From Ciceribacter sp. T2.26MG-112.2 (GTDB lineage Bacteria > Pseudomonadota > Alphaproteobacteria > Rhizobiales > Rhizobiaceae): a stretch of 64,000 nucleotides of DNA. The notes below the pieces were generated by a model. The model saw nothing but the letters and a program-made list of their open reading frames with translations. It did no database searches and was not told the DNA's origin. Where the stretch lies: positions 372,001-436,000 of the forward strand of contig NZ_UEYQ01000001.1 of the NCBI RefSeq assembly GCF_900492205.1, written 5' to 3'. Of this stretch, positions 8,291 to 19,019 are shown one piece after another (within the stretch, counting starts at the first letter, position 1; the number at the start of each line of letters is the position of its first letter). The position numbers and the translations under genes were made by a program.

Positions 8291-8707
8291 ATGGATCGGA
8301 TCATGATGACCTATGCCATCGCCTATGTCGCCACCGCCGTCGTGTTTTTCGGGCTCGACTATGTCTGGCTGTCGCGTATCGCCATCGGATTCTATCGCCG
8401 CCATATCGGCGATCTCTTGTTGGCGACCCCCAATTTCACGGCAGCCGGGCTGTTCTATCTCTTCTACATTGCCGGCATCGTCTATTTCGCCGTCTTGCCC
8501 GCCGTCTCCGGCGGCGGCTGGCTGACGGCGGTGGCGGGCGGTGCGCTGCTCGGCCTGATCGCCTATGGCACCTATGACATGACCAATCTTGCGACACTCA
8601 AGGACTGGTCGATCACGGTCAGCATCGTCGACATGGCCTGGGGCAGTTTCCTGACCGCCGCTGCCGCCACGGCGGGTTACTTCGCCGCCACGCGCCTGGC
8701 TTCGTGA
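8291..8707 (+). CDS. DUF2177 family membrane protein
   Basis: 138 residues with four predicted transmembrane helices (roughly 6-27, 48-70, 74-94 and 112-134), matching the DUF2177 family, including the opening AYVATAVVFFGLDYVWL and the YDMTNLATLKDW segment. Function unknown. It follows chrR by 28 bp in the same direction and such proteins recur in ECF/CFA clusters, so it may be co-transcribed with rpoE-chrR. ATG 8303/8306 are alternative starts with a better-placed GGATCGG. Confidence 0.85.
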   Translation: MDRIMMTYAIAYVATAVVFFGLDYVWLSRIAIGFYRRHIGDLLLATPNFTAAGLFYLFYIAGIVYFAVLPAVSGGGWLTAVAGGALLGLIAYGTYDMTNLATLKDWSITVSIVDMAWGSFLTAAAATAGYFAATRLAS

Positions 8708-8748
8708 CGCCTCTGGTAGGGGCACGCGATCGCCCTATCTGAAGTCTC

Positions 8749-9762
8749 ATGATCAAGCCCGAAACCCTGCTTCATCCGACCCAAGCGGGCCTCTATTGCC
8801 CGGCAGGCGACTTCTACGTCGATCCGATAAGGCCGGTGGAGCGGGCGCTGATCACCCACGGGCATTCCGACCATGCCCGACCGGGGCACGGCAAGGTTCT
8901 GGCGACACGGCAGACCCTCGACATCATGCGCATTCGCTGCGGCGCGGAGTTCTGCGGCAGCGAGCAGGCGATCGATTTCGGCGAGCGCCTCGTCCTCAAC
9001 GGCGTCGGCATCAGCTTCCATCCGGCCGGACATGTGCTCGGATCGGCGCAGATCGCCGTCGAGAAGGACGGGATGAGGATCGTCGTGTCCGGGGATTACA
9101 AGCGAAGCGCCGATCCGACCTGCACGCCCTTCGAACCGGTGGCCTGCGATGTATTCATCACCGAGGCAACCTTCGGCTTGCCGGTGTTTCACCATCCCGA
9201 CCCCACCGACGAGATCGCCAGGCTGTTGACCTCGCTACGCCAGTTTCCGCAACGCAGCCATCTGGTTGGCGCCTATGCGCTCGGCAAGGCGCAACGGGTC
9301 ATCTCGCTGTTGCGCCGCTCCGGCTATGACCGGCCGATCTACATTCATGGCGCCCTGTCGAAGCTCTGCGCCTATTATGAAAGCCAGGGCATTGATCTCG
9401 GCGATCTGCGGCCCCCGACCGACGATGACCAGAATGCGCAAGACTTTCGCGGCGCCGTGATCGTCGGCCCGCCTTCGGCCTTCAACGATCGCTGGGCGCG
9501 GCGCTTTGCCGATCCGCTGTCGGTGTTCGCCTCGGGCTGGATGATGGTGCGCCAGCGGGCCAAGCAACGGGGCGTGGAACTGCCGCTGATGATCTCCGAC
9601 CATTGCGACTGGCCGGAACTGACGGCGACGATCACCGAGCTCAAACCGGGAGAGGTCTGGGTTACCCATGGCGGCGAGGAGGCGCTGGTCAGATGGTGCG
9701 AGCTCCAGGGGATAGCGGCACGGCCGCTGCATCTGGTGGGCTACGAGGATGAGGGGGACTGA
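8749..9762 (+). CDS. Ligase-associated DNA exonuclease (metallo-beta-lactamase fold)
   Basis: 337 residues with the MBL metal motif THGHSDH at 36-42 (His37, His39, Asp41, His42), a GHVLGSAQI segment, and the beta-CASP-like later half. This is the Exo component of the bacterial Lig-Exo-helicase-phosphoesterase repair set characterised in Pseudomonas putida. It lies 6 bp upstream of the partner ligase. The other two members of that set (a DEXH helicase and a metallophosphoesterase) are not adjacent. Confidence 0.92.
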   Translation: MIKPETLLHPTQAGLYCPAGDFYVDPIRPVERALITHGHSDHARPGHGKVLATRQTLDIMRIRCGAEFCGSEQAIDFGERLVLNGVGISFHPAGHVLGSAQIAVEKDGMRIVVSGDYKRSADPTCTPFEPVACDVFITEATFGLPVFHHPDPTDEIARLLTSLRQFPQRSHLVGAYALGKAQRVISLLRRSGYDRPIYIHGALSKLCAYYESQGIDLGDLRPPTDDDQNAQDFRGAVIVGPPSAFNDRWARRFADPLSVFASGWMMVRQRAKQRGVELPLMISDHCDWPELTATITELKPGEVWVTHGGEEALVRWCELQGIAARPLHLVGYEDEGD

Positions 9763-9768
9763 CGCGCG

Positions 9769-11382
9769 ATGAAGGCCTTCTCCGACCTGCTCGACCGCCT
9801 GGTTCTGACCCCGAGCCGCAACGGCAAGCTCACCCTGCTCGTCGACTACTTCCGCACAACGCCGGATCCTGATCGCGGCTACGCCCTGGCGGCGCTCGCC
9901 GGCACGCTCGACATCGGCGCGGTCAAGCCGGCCATCCTGCGCGAACTGGTGCTCGAGCGGATGGACGAGGTGCTGTTTCGCTATTCCTATGACTATGTCG
10001 GCGATCTCGCGGAAACGATTGCACTCGTCTGGGACGGAGAGAAAGACAAGCCGGAGAGCGGAGCCGAGGAACCGCGACTTTCGGCTGTGGTCGAGAAGAT
10101 ACGGTCGCTCGGGCGAACTGAAATCCGCAACGCGGTGCGCGATCTGCTCGACCGGCTCGACAGTTCCGGCCGCTTCGCCTTTCTCAAGCTCGTCACCGGC
10201 GGCCTACGGATCGGGGTCTCCGCCCGGCTTGCCAAGCAGGCGCTGGCGACGTTCGGAAACAAGGACATCACCGAGATCGAAACGCTCTGGCATGGCCTTT
10301 CGCCTCCCTACGGGACCCTGTTTGCCTGGCTGGAAGGCAGAGCGGACAAGCCGGCGCTCGCCAGTCCGGCGATCTTCCACTCGGTCATGCTGTCGACCCC
10401 GGTTGGCGAGGGCGATCTGGAGAACCTCGACCCGGCCAACTTTGCGGCGGAATGGAAGTGGGACGGCATCCGCGTCCAGCTTTCGCGCTCCGGCAGCCGC
10501 ACGCGGCTCTATTCGCGCTCCGGCGACGACATTTCCCATTCCTTCCCCGATATCGTCGAGGCGGCGAATTTCGAGGGCGTGATCGATGGTGAACTTCTGG
10601 TCGGCGGAACGCTGCGCTCCAATGAACCCACCCGCACCTTCTCCGACCTGCAGCAGCGCCTGAACCGCAAGACGGTCTCTGCGAAGATGCTGGGGGAATA
10701 TCCGGCCTTCCTGCGCGCCTATGACATCCTCTTCCAGGGGGAGGAAGACGTGCGCTCCGAGACCTTCGTCCAGCGTCGCGAGCGATTGGCCGGGCTGATC
10801 GACGCCAGCCAGCCGACCCGTTTCGATCTCTCGCCGCTGGTGCCGTTTTCCAGCTGGGACGAGCTTGAACGCCTGCGCATCGATCCGCCCGATCCGGTGA
10901 TCGAGGGCGTGATGATAAAGCGGCTGGACAGCGTCTACCAGGCAGGTCGGGCCAAGGGACCATGGTTCAAATGGAAGCGCGAGCCGTTCAACGCCGATGC
11001 GGTGCTGATTTATGCGCAACGCGGGCACGGCAAGCGGTCCAGCTATTATTCCGATTTCACCTTCGGGGTCTGGACCAAGGGGGAGACCGGCGACGTGCTG
11101 GTACCGGTCGGCAAGGCCTATTTCGGCTTCACCGATGCCGAGCTGGAGATTCTCGACCGTTATGTGCGCAACAATACCGTCGACCGCTTCGGTCCGGTCA
11201 GGGCGCTCAGGGCAGAGCCCGATCACGGCTTCGTCGTCGAGGTTGCCTTCGAGGGCATTGCCCGTTCACCCCGTCACAAATCGGGCGTAGCCATGCGTTT
11301 TCCGCGCATCGCCCGGCTCCGCCAGGACAAGCTGCCGCGCGATGCCGATCGGCTCGACACGCTTCTGGCGATGATCGACTGA
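9769..11382 (+). CDS. ATP-dependent DNA ligase, damage-response type
   Basis: 537 residues. An N-terminal alpha-helical DNA-binding domain (about 1-200) precedes the nucleotidyltransferase core, where Lys230 in EWKWDGIR is the adenylation lysine, followed by DGELLVG and VIEGVMIKR motifs and an OB fold ending with RFPRIARLRQDKLPRDAD. The length and architecture fit the cisplatin-damage-response ligase family that operates with the exonuclease encoded just upstream. A role in end-processing and sealing of damaged DNA is taken from the family. Confidence 0.93.
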   Translation: MKAFSDLLDRLVLTPSRNGKLTLLVDYFRTTPDPDRGYALAALAGTLDIGAVKPAILRELVLERMDEVLFRYSYDYVGDLAETIALVWDGEKDKPESGAEEPRLSAVVEKIRSLGRTEIRNAVRDLLDRLDSSGRFAFLKLVTGGLRIGVSARLAKQALATFGNKDITEIETLWHGLSPPYGTLFAWLEGRADKPALASPAIFHSVMLSTPVGEGDLENLDPANFAAEWKWDGIRVQLSRSGSRTRLYSRSGDDISHSFPDIVEAANFEGVIDGELLVGGTLRSNEPTRTFSDLQQRLNRKTVSAKMLGEYPAFLRAYDILFQGEEDVRSETFVQRRERLAGLIDASQPTRFDLSPLVPFSSWDELERLRIDPPDPVIEGVMIKRLDSVYQAGRAKGPWFKWKREPFNADAVLIYAQRGHGKRSSYYSDFTFGVWTKGETGDVLVPVGKAYFGFTDAELEILDRYVRNNTVDRFGPVRALRAEPDHGFVVEVAFEGIARSPRHKSGVAMRFPRIARLRQDKLPRDADRLDTLLAMID

Positions 11383-11530
11383 AACAGGAGGGCGGCCGCT
11401 CCCTGGGATGCCTCCTTAGCCTGTATGACCAGCCGGTGTTCACGCTCGGCTTGCCAATCTCGCTGCCGCAGTTGTACCTTCCCGTCAGGAGGCGGTCGCC
11501 GGTGGAGGAACATGGCGGCCTGACGCTTTG

Positions 11531-12745
11531 ATGTTTGCAGGACACGATCCATTTCTCGTGGCGCTTTCGGTCGCCGTCGCGATCCTGGGCGGCTATACGG
11601 GCTTCGGCATTGCGGGCCGCATCCGCACGGCACCGCGCGCCAATCCGCGCCTGCTTTTGACCGGTGCCGCAGCGTTTCTGGCCATCGGCATCTGGACCAT
11701 GCACTTCGTCGGCATGCTGGCGGCGCCGATCCCGGCGGACGCAAGCTATCTCGTCCTGCCGACCGTCATCTCCTTCCTGCTGTGCGCCCTGGTGGTCGGC
11801 ATATCGCTGTTTTTCGTCAGCATCGGCACGCCGTCCAGGACACGCGTGAGCGCCTCGGCCCTGCTGCTCGGGCTCGGCATCGCCTCGATGCACTATGTCG
11901 GCATCCACGGGCTCTCCGGGAATTTTGCCATCGAACACGACTACGCCATGCTCGTGCTGTCGCTGGCTATCGCGGTTGCCGCGGCCTATGGAGGCTTGAA
12001 GATCTATCTTGCCCGTCAGAGTGGTCTGCTCCTGGCACTGAGCGCCATGGCCTTCGGCGTCGCGGTCTCCGGCATGCACTATACCGCGATGCACGGCATG
12101 CATTTCGTGCCCGCAGCCACGGGCCATCGCCACGAGTTCGGCGGACTGGTCGCGTCGCCACAATTATTGTCGCTCGTGGTGGCGCTCCTCTGTTTCGTCA
12201 TCGCCGCCGGGTTCCTGCTGTTCCTTGTTCCGGAACAGCGGCAGCGATCGGCCACCCCCGATTACGACGAAGCCGATATCGGCACCGTCGATCCGCTGGC
12301 CGGCCTCGAAGACCGCCCGGCACGCCGCGCCGATCAACCCGCCTCACGCGCCCAGCCGCTCGGCGGCATCGGCCAGCCCAAGACAATGCCCGTCAGCCGC
12401 GTGCCGGTTTCGAGTGCCGACGGCACGCTCCTCATCGACATATCGGAAATCCGCAGCATAAGGGCCGACGCGCATTACACACTGATCCATGACGGGCAGC
12501 GCGAGCGCATGTGTCCCTGGTCGATTTCCGAGGCCGAGGCCCGGCTCGACCCGGCTCTGTTCACCCGTGTCCACCGCAGCCACATCATCGCGCTGCCGCA
12601 TGTCAGCTTCATGCGCAAGGAAGGCGACGGCGCCATTGTCGAGCTCGACGGACCTGTGGCGCACGTCGTTCCGGTAAGCCGTGCCAAGATCGCCGAACTG
12701 AAGGCGCGGCTCGGGCTGGCACGCGGCGCAGCGATGCGCCAGTAA
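11531..12745 (+). CDS. coxC: MHYT-LytTR membrane-bound regulator, CoxC type
   Basis: 404 residues. Seven hydrophobic helices fill residues 7-234 and contain three MHYT-type motifs: TMHFVG (Met57-His58), SMHYVG (120-121) and GMHYTA (182-183). After a charged, proline-rich linker (235-288), residues 290-395 form a LytTR DNA-binding domain (LIDISEIRSIRADAHYT, RVHRSHIIAL). CoxC and CoxH of Oligotropha have this architecture, and coxM follows directly. The MHYT domain has been proposed to bind metal and sense O2, NO or CO. Direct repeats suitable for LytTR binding occur just downstream. A sensing role is inference. Confidence 0.85.
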   Translation: MFAGHDPFLVALSVAVAILGGYTGFGIAGRIRTAPRANPRLLLTGAAAFLAIGIWTMHFVGMLAAPIPADASYLVLPTVISFLLCALVVGISLFFVSIGTPSRTRVSASALLLGLGIASMHYVGIHGLSGNFAIEHDYAMLVLSLAIAVAAAYGGLKIYLARQSGLLLALSAMAFGVAVSGMHYTAMHGMHFVPAATGHRHEFGGLVASPQLLSLVVALLCFVIAAGFLLFLVPEQRQRSATPDYDEADIGTVDPLAGLEDRPARRADQPASRAQPLGGIGQPKTMPVSRVPVSSADGTLLIDISEIRSIRADAHYTLIHDGQRERMCPWSISEAEARLDPALFTRVHRSHIIALPHVSFMRKEGDGAIVELDGPVAHVVPVSRAKIAELKARLGLARGAAMRQ

Positions 12746-12760
12746 GTCAGAACGCCTGAC

Positions 12761-12875
12761 GCAGTTCGTGCGGCAATTGCCGCAATTCGTGCGAAACAGC
12801 GAGCTTCGTGACGGGATCGGAGCCCGCCGCTTGCGCATCATCAAAAGCGCGAACACCCTTCCTCCATCGTTCGTG
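12761..12875 (+). promoter_or_regulatory. LytTR-like direct repeats before the cox operon
   Basis: GCAGTTCGTGCG (12761-12772) and GCAATTCGTGCG (12782-12793) are direct repeats with one mismatch and a 21-bp period. The 9-bp cores CAGTTCGTG and CAATTCGTG are separated by 12 bp, the geometry used by LytTR regulators such as AgrA and ComE. TTCGTG recurs at 12805 and 12870. Between the first pair lies a perfect 14-bp palindrome, GCGGCAATTGCCGC (12770-12783). Binding by the adjacent CoxC-type protein is inferred. Confidence 0.55.
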
Positions 12876-12906
12876 TCGACGCCCGACCGGCGAATGGGAG
12901 GAAACC

Positions 12907-13773
12907 ATGATACCAGGCGAATTCGAATACCATCGGCCAGCAACGCTCGCCGATGCTGTGAAACTATTGTCCGAACTCGGCGAGGAGGCCCGGCCGCTCG
13001 CCGGCGGCCATAGCCTAATCCCGATGATGAAGCTGCGCTTCGCGACGCCCGAACATCTGATCGATCTTAGCGGCATCGGCCAGTTGAAGGGCATCTGTCG
13101 CGACGGCAATGCGCTCGTCATCGGTGCGATGACCACGCAGCACGACATCATTCATTCCGCCGACATCGCCTTGCATCTGCCGATCCTGAAAGAGACCGCG
13201 CTGATGATCGCCGATCCGCAGGTTCGCTATGTCGGCACGCTGGGCGGCAATGTCGCCAACGGCGATCCCGGCAACGACATGCCGGCGGTGATGATGGCGC
13301 TCGGCGCCAGCTATCGCCTGGAAGGGCCGGACGGCACCCGCGACGTGGCCGCCACAGATTTCTACCAGGGCGCCTATTTCACCGCGCTCGAGCCCGGTGA
13401 AATCCTCACCGCCATCTCCATCCCGGTTCAACCGGTCGGCCACGGCTATGCCTATGAGAAGCTGAAGCGCAAGGTCGGCGACTATGCCACCGCGGCTGCC
13501 GCCGTGACCCTCACCATGGCGGGCGGCAAGGTCACTGCATGCTCGATCGCGCTCACCAACCTCTCCGAGACGCCTGTGCTGGCAGACGCGGCGGCGCAAG
13601 CCGTGATCGGAACGAGTCTCGACGAGGCGGCACTGAAGGCGGCGGCAACGGCGGCACGCGCGGTGATGAACCCGGCGGCCGATGCACGCGGTACCAGCGA
13701 ATATCGCACCCATGTCGGCGGCATCATGGTCATGCGGGCGCTCACGCGCGCCGCGTCCCGTGCGGCGGCCTGA
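12907..13773 (+). CDS. coxM: Aerobic CO dehydrogenase, medium FAD subunit
   Basis: 288 residues from ATG 12907, which follows GGGAGGAAA; the same length as CoxM of Oligotropha. The FAD-binding motifs AGGHS (32-36) and TLGG (111-114) occupy the expected positions. The subunit accepts electrons from the iron-sulfur clusters of CoxS and passes them to the respiratory chain. First gene of coxMSLDEFG. Confidence 0.96.
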   Translation: MIPGEFEYHRPATLADAVKLLSELGEEARPLAGGHSLIPMMKLRFATPEHLIDLSGIGQLKGICRDGNALVIGAMTTQHDIIHSADIALHLPILKETALMIADPQVRYVGTLGGNVANGDPGNDMPAVMMALGASYRLEGPDGTRDVAATDFYQGAYFTALEPGEILTAISIPVQPVGHGYAYEKLKRKVGDYATAAAAVTLTMAGGKVTACSIALTNLSETPVLADAAAQAVIGTSLDEAALKAAATAARAVMNPAADARGTSEYRTHVGGIMVMRALTRAASRAAA

Positions 13774-13787
13774 GGAGGAGAAAGATT

Positions 13788-14288
13788 ATGGCGAAGACCC
13801 ATGTGAAGATGGTGGTGAACGGAGCGGAGGTCGAAGGCCTCGTCGAGCCCCGCACTCTCCTCATCCATTTCATCCGCGAACAGCTGCTGTTGACCGGCGC
13901 GCATATCGGCTGCGAGACCACCCATTGCGGTGCCTGCACCGTCGACATCGACGGGCGTTCGGTAAAGAGCTGCACCATGTTCGCCGTGCAGGCAAACGGC
14001 ACCGAGATCCTGACGATCGAGGGCATTGCCAATGACGACGGTACGCTTTCGGCGCTTCAGGAAGGCTTCCGGCAGATGCACGGCCTGCAATGCGGCTTCT
14101 GCACCCCGGGCATGATCGTGCGGGCGCACCGCCTGCTGCAGGAAAACCCCAACCCCACCGAGGAGGAGATCCGCTACGGCATCGCCGGCAATCTCTGTCG
14201 CTGCACCGGCTACCAGAACATCGTCAAGGCGATCCAGTACGCCGCCGCCAAGATCAACGGCACCGATTTTCAGGAGGCAGCAGAATGA
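13788..14288 (+). CDS. coxS: Aerobic CO dehydrogenase, small [2Fe-2S] subunit
   Basis: 166 residues starting at ATG 13788 behind GGAGGAGAAAG. The plant-type ferredoxin cluster ligands are Cys42, Cys47, Cys50 and Cys62. The C-terminal four-helix cluster has Cys102, Cys105, Cys137 and Cys139. These positions match those of the characterised CoxS. The subunit carries electrons from the Mo-Cu centre in CoxL to FAD in CoxM. It overlaps coxL by 4 bp. Confidence 0.97.
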   Translation: MAKTHVKMVVNGAEVEGLVEPRTLLIHFIREQLLLTGAHIGCETTHCGACTVDIDGRSVKSCTMFAVQANGTEILTIEGIANDDGTLSALQEGFRQMHGLQCGFCTPGMIVRAHRLLQENPNPTEEEIRYGIAGNLCRCTGYQNIVKAIQYAAAKINGTDFQEAAE

Positions 14289-16705
14289 ACGACATGACTC
14301 CCACGCGGGAACAGAGAGAAGCGCGTCTCGAAGGCATGGGCTGCAAGCGCAAGCGCGTCGAGGACATTCGCTTCACCCAGGGCAAGGGCAATTACGTCGA
14401 CGACGTGAAGCTGCCCGGCATGCTGCACGGCGATTTCGTCCGCTCGCCGCACGCCCATGCGCGCATCAAGTCGATCAATACGGAGAAGGCGCTGAAGGTG
14501 CCCGGCGTGCTTGCGGTCCTGACGGCGGAAACGCTGAAGACCGTCAACCTGGCCTGGATGCCGACGCTCGCCGGCGACGTGCAGATGGTGCTGGCCGATG
14601 GCAAGGTGCTGTTCCAGAACCAGGAAGTCGCCTTCGTCGTCGCCACCGACCGCTATGCCGCGGATGACGGGATCGGCGCGGTGGAGGTCGAGTACGAGGC
14701 CCTGCCTCCCCTTATCGATCCCTTCACCGCCATGGATGCCGATGCACCGGTGCTGCGCGAGGATCTCGCCGGCAAGACGGAAGGGGCGCACGGCCCCCGC
14801 AAGCACCACAACCACATCTTCGAATGGACGGTCGGCGACCGGGAACTGACGGATCTCGCCTTCGACAAGGCGGAGGTGACGATCAAGGAGATGATCTCCT
14901 ATCACCGCACCCATCCCTCGCCGCTCGAAACCTGCCAATGCGTCTGTTCCTTCGACAAGATCAAAGGCGAACTGACCATTTGGGGCACGTTCCAGGCGCC
15001 GCATGTCATCCGCACCGTTGTGGCCCTGATCTCGAAGATCCCCGAGCACAAGATCCATGTCATCGCGCCGGATATCGGCGGTGGCTTCGGCAACAAGGTC
15101 GGCGCCTATCCGGGCTATATCTGTGCAGCAGTCGCCACCATCGTCACCGGCAAGCCGGTCAAATGGGTCGAGGACCGGATGGAGAACCTCACCACGACGT
15201 CCTTTGCCCGCGACTATCACATGACGACGGAAATCGCCGCCACCAAGGAAGGCAAGGTCACGGGCCTTCGAGTCCACGTGCTCGCCGACCACGGGGCCTT
15301 CGACGCCTGCGCCGACCCGTCGAAATGGCCGGCCGGCTTCATGAACATCGTCACCGGCTCCTACGACTTCCCCGTCGCGCATCTGGCCGTCGACGGCGTC
15401 TATACCAACAAGGCGCCGGGCGGCGTCGCCTATCGCTGCTCCTTCCGGGTGACGGAGGCCGCCTATTGCATCGAGCGTGGCATGGACATCCTGGCGCAGA
15501 AGCTCGGCATGGATCCGGCCGAGCTTCGCCTGAAGAACTTCATCAAGGCGGAGCAGTTTCCCTATCACTCGGCGCTCGGCTGGGAATATGATTCGGGCGA
15601 TTATCACACCGCCATGAAGAAGGGCATGGAGACCATCGACTATGCGGGTCTCCGGCGCGAGCAGGCGGAGAAGCGCGAAGCCTTCAAGCGCGGCGAGACC
15701 CGCGAGATCATGGGCATCGGCGTCTCGTTCTTCACCGAAATCGTTGGTGCAGGCCCGTCGAAGAACTGCGACATCCTCGGCATCGCCATGTTCGACAGTT
15801 GCGAGATCCGCCTGCATCCGACCGGCTCGGGCATTGCCCGCGTCGGCACCAAGAGCCAGGGCCAGGGCCACGAGACGACCTGGGCGCAGATCATTGCCAC
15901 CGAGATCGGTATCCCGGCCGACGACATCATGGTCGAGGAAGGCAATACCGATACGGCGCCTTACGGTCTCGGCACCTACGGCTCGCGCTCGACGCCGGTC
16001 GCCGGCGCTGCGATCGCACTGGCGGCCCGCAAGATCCGCGCCAAGGCACAGATGATCGCGGCTTACATGCTGGAAGTGCACGAAGGCGACCTCGAATGGG
16101 ATGTCGATGGCTTTAGGGTGAAGGGCCTGCCGGAGAAATTCAAGTCGATGAAGGACATCTGCTGGGCGGCCTATCACAGCGTGCCCCCGGGCATGGAGCC
16201 GGGTCTCGAGGCGGTGAGCTATTATGATCCGCCGAACATGACCTATCCCTTCGGCGCCTATTTCTGCGTGATGAACATCGATGTCGATACCGGGGTCTAC
16301 AAGATCCGCCGTTTCTACGCGCTGGACGATTGTGGCACCCGCATCAATCCGATGATCATCGAGGGCCAGGTGCATGGCGGGCTGACAGAAGCCTTCGCAA
16401 TCGCGATGGGCCAGGAGATCCGCTACGACGCCACCGGCAACGTGCTCGGCGGCTCGTTCATGGACTTCTTCATCCCGACCGCGGTCGAGACCCCGCATTG
16501 GGAAACCGACCATACCGTCACCCCCTCGCCGCACCATCCGATCGGCGCCAAGGGTGTCGGCGAAAGCCCGAATGTCGGCGGCGTGCCGGCCTTCTCCAAC
16601 GCCGTGAACGATGCCTTCTCCTTCCTCGGGTCGACGCATATCCAGATGCCCCACGACTTCTGGCGCAACTGGGAAGCGGCGAAGTCGCTGGGGCTGACGG
16701 GCTGA
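14285..16705 (+). CDS. coxL: Form I aerobic CO dehydrogenase, large Mo-Cu subunit
   Basis: 806 residues from ATG 14285, coupled to coxS by an ATGA overlap. The loop AYRCSFR with Cys385 is the diagnostic form I motif: the cysteine bridges copper to the molybdenum cofactor. Glu760 in GVGESPN is the active-site base; both residues are offset by 3 from Oligotropha CoxL (Cys388, Glu763). GGGFGNK (265-271) is a pterin-binding segment. The enzyme oxidises CO with water to CO2, two protons and two electrons. True CO oxidation, rather than a form II hydroxylase role, is therefore strongly supported. Confidence 0.97.
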   Translation: MNDMTPTREQREARLEGMGCKRKRVEDIRFTQGKGNYVDDVKLPGMLHGDFVRSPHAHARIKSINTEKALKVPGVLAVLTAETLKTVNLAWMPTLAGDVQMVLADGKVLFQNQEVAFVVATDRYAADDGIGAVEVEYEALPPLIDPFTAMDADAPVLREDLAGKTEGAHGPRKHHNHIFEWTVGDRELTDLAFDKAEVTIKEMISYHRTHPSPLETCQCVCSFDKIKGELTIWGTFQAPHVIRTVVALISKIPEHKIHVIAPDIGGGFGNKVGAYPGYICAAVATIVTGKPVKWVEDRMENLTTTSFARDYHMTTEIAATKEGKVTGLRVHVLADHGAFDACADPSKWPAGFMNIVTGSYDFPVAHLAVDGVYTNKAPGGVAYRCSFRVTEAAYCIERGMDILAQKLGMDPAELRLKNFIKAEQFPYHSALGWEYDSGDYHTAMKKGMETIDYAGLRREQAEKREAFKRGETREIMGIGVSFFTEIVGAGPSKNCDILGIAMFDSCEIRLHPTGSGIARVGTKSQGQGHETTWAQIIATEIGIPADDIMVEEGNTDTAPYGLGTYGSRSTPVAGAAIALAARKIRAKAQMIAAYMLEVHEGDLEWDVDGFRVKGLPEKFKSMKDICWAAYHSVPPGMEPGLEAVSYYDPPNMTYPFGAYFCVMNIDVDTGVYKIRRFYALDDCGTRINPMIIEGQVHGGLTEAFAIAMGQEIRYDATGNVLGGSFMDFFIPTAVETPHWETDHTVTPSPHHPIGAKGVGESPNVGGVPAFSNAVNDAFSFLGSTHIQMPHDFWRNWEAAKSLGLTG

Positions 16706-16744
16706 GGGAGGCGACGAGAAAAGGCCCTCTCTGGCCTGCCGGCC

Positions 16745-16842
16745 ATCTCCCCCACAAGGGGGGAGAAGACCGAGCCGAAAGCGCTCGCTTTTATCCGCCG
16801 AGGGTTCGGCTGGGTTAAGCCCTCCCCCTTGTGGGGAGGGTT
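16745..16842. repeat. Nested GC-rich palindrome between coxL and coxD
   Basis: Outer arms CTCCCCCACAAGGGGGGAG (16747-16765) and CCTCCCCCTTGTGGGGAGGG (16821-16840) are near-perfect inverted copies. Inner arms AGCCGAA (16773-16779) and TTCGGCT (16805-16811) are perfectly complementary. The roughly 95-bp structure resembles the dispersed intergenic palindromes of rhizobial genomes. It sits inside the cox operon in a 222-bp gap and would fold into a large hairpin in the mRNA. Confidence 0.75.
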
Positions 16843-16927
16843 GGGAGGGGAGTGTTTTCCCGTCCTGTGGGGCAATCCGGCAGTCAGGCCGTGCGTTCTG
16901 TGACCATCGAAAGAAGCGATACGAACC

Positions 16928-17802
<875 letters not shown>

Positions 17803-17806
<4 letters not shown>

Positions 17807-19008
17807 GCTGTTGCGGCCAGCCGATGAACCAGGACGAAATGGACGCCGTCTCCGGACTGGTGTCGGAAAAGCTTGCGGCTTTTCTCAAGACCCTGCGGGA
17901 CAATGCCTTTGCCGTCGGGCTCTCCGAGGGCAAGGATGCGGCCGCGCTGATGGCGGCCGGCTATGCGACCCGTCCATCGCTGTTGCGGCAGGCCTTCAAG
18001 CAGCTGTTCTGCGCCCGCAAGAGCGAATGGCAGCGCTTCGACGGGTTGTTCGACGCCTTCTGGCTGGCCAAACGGGTGCGCGGACGTTCCGCCGTTTCCG
18101 GCACGCCGTTGCCCTCTGCCAACCCCGCGCTCAAGAGCCTGCAGGATCCGCAGGCATCGCAACGAGGCAACGAGGCGACCGACCAGGTGCCCTCCTCCGG
18201 CGAAGACGGCGCGGACCAGTCCGGCGAAGGCCGGATGGAAGGCGCCTCGGTCATCGAGAACATTGCCAAGAGCGATTTCCGCAAGCTTGCCAACCCGGAA
18301 GAGATCGAGCGCGCCCATGCGGTCGCCGCGCAACTGGCGCGCGCCATGCAGGCGCGCCTGACGCGGCGCGACCTGGCCCGCAGACACGGCTATCGCATCG
18401 ACCTTCGCCGCACCATTCACCGCAATATCGGCCACGGCGGCGTGCCGGTGTCTCTGGTGATGCGCGAGCGGCGCGAAAAGCCGCTCAGGCTCGTCCTGTT
18501 GCTCGACGCCTCGGGCTCGATGAGCATGTATACCGGCGTCTTCCTGCGCTTCATCCACGGCGTTCTCGACAATTTCCGCGAGGCGGAGGCCTTCCTGTTT
18601 CACACGCACCTCGCTCATGTCTCCGACGCCATGAAGGAGCGCGATCCGGCGCGTGCGCTCGACCGGCTGTCGATGATGGCGCAAGGGTCCGGCGGCGGGA
18701 CGCGGATCGGCGACTGCCTCGCCACGTTCAACCGCCACCACGCCGCCCGCGTCATCCATTCGCGCACCTGCGTGATGATCGTCTCCGACGGCTACGAGAC
18801 CGGCGACGCGGCGAAGCTTGGCGCGGAGATGGCGGCGCTCGGCCGGCGCTGCAAGCGCATCGTCTGGCTCAATCCGATGATGGGCTGGGACGGCTATGCG
18901 CCGGAGGCCGCCGGCATCAAGGCCGCCCTGCCGCATGTCGATCTGCACGCGCCGGCCCATTCGCTGGAGAGCCTTGCGGCGCTCGAACCCTATCTGGCCA
19001 GATTGTGA
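17803..19008 (+). CDS. coxE: CoxE, von Willebrand factor A domain protein
   Basis: 401 residues from ATG 17803. The first 140 residues are the CoxE-specific region. A charged stretch then leads to a VWA domain whose MIDAS motif reads LLLDASGSMS, with GTRIGD and MIVSDGYETGD downstream supplying further metal-site residues. MoxR/VWA pairs act together as metal-cofactor maturation chaperones; here the client should be CoxL. Confidence 0.94.
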
Positions 19009-19019
19009 AGGAGGCGAGC

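Noticed and set aside
14270..16654. Very long open frame on the minus strand opposite coxL (almost 800 codons)
   Set aside because: It mirrors coxL codon by codon, as expected for high-GC DNA with GC-rich third positions, and has no recognisable motif or ribosome binding site. The coxL cofactor residues prove the plus strand.
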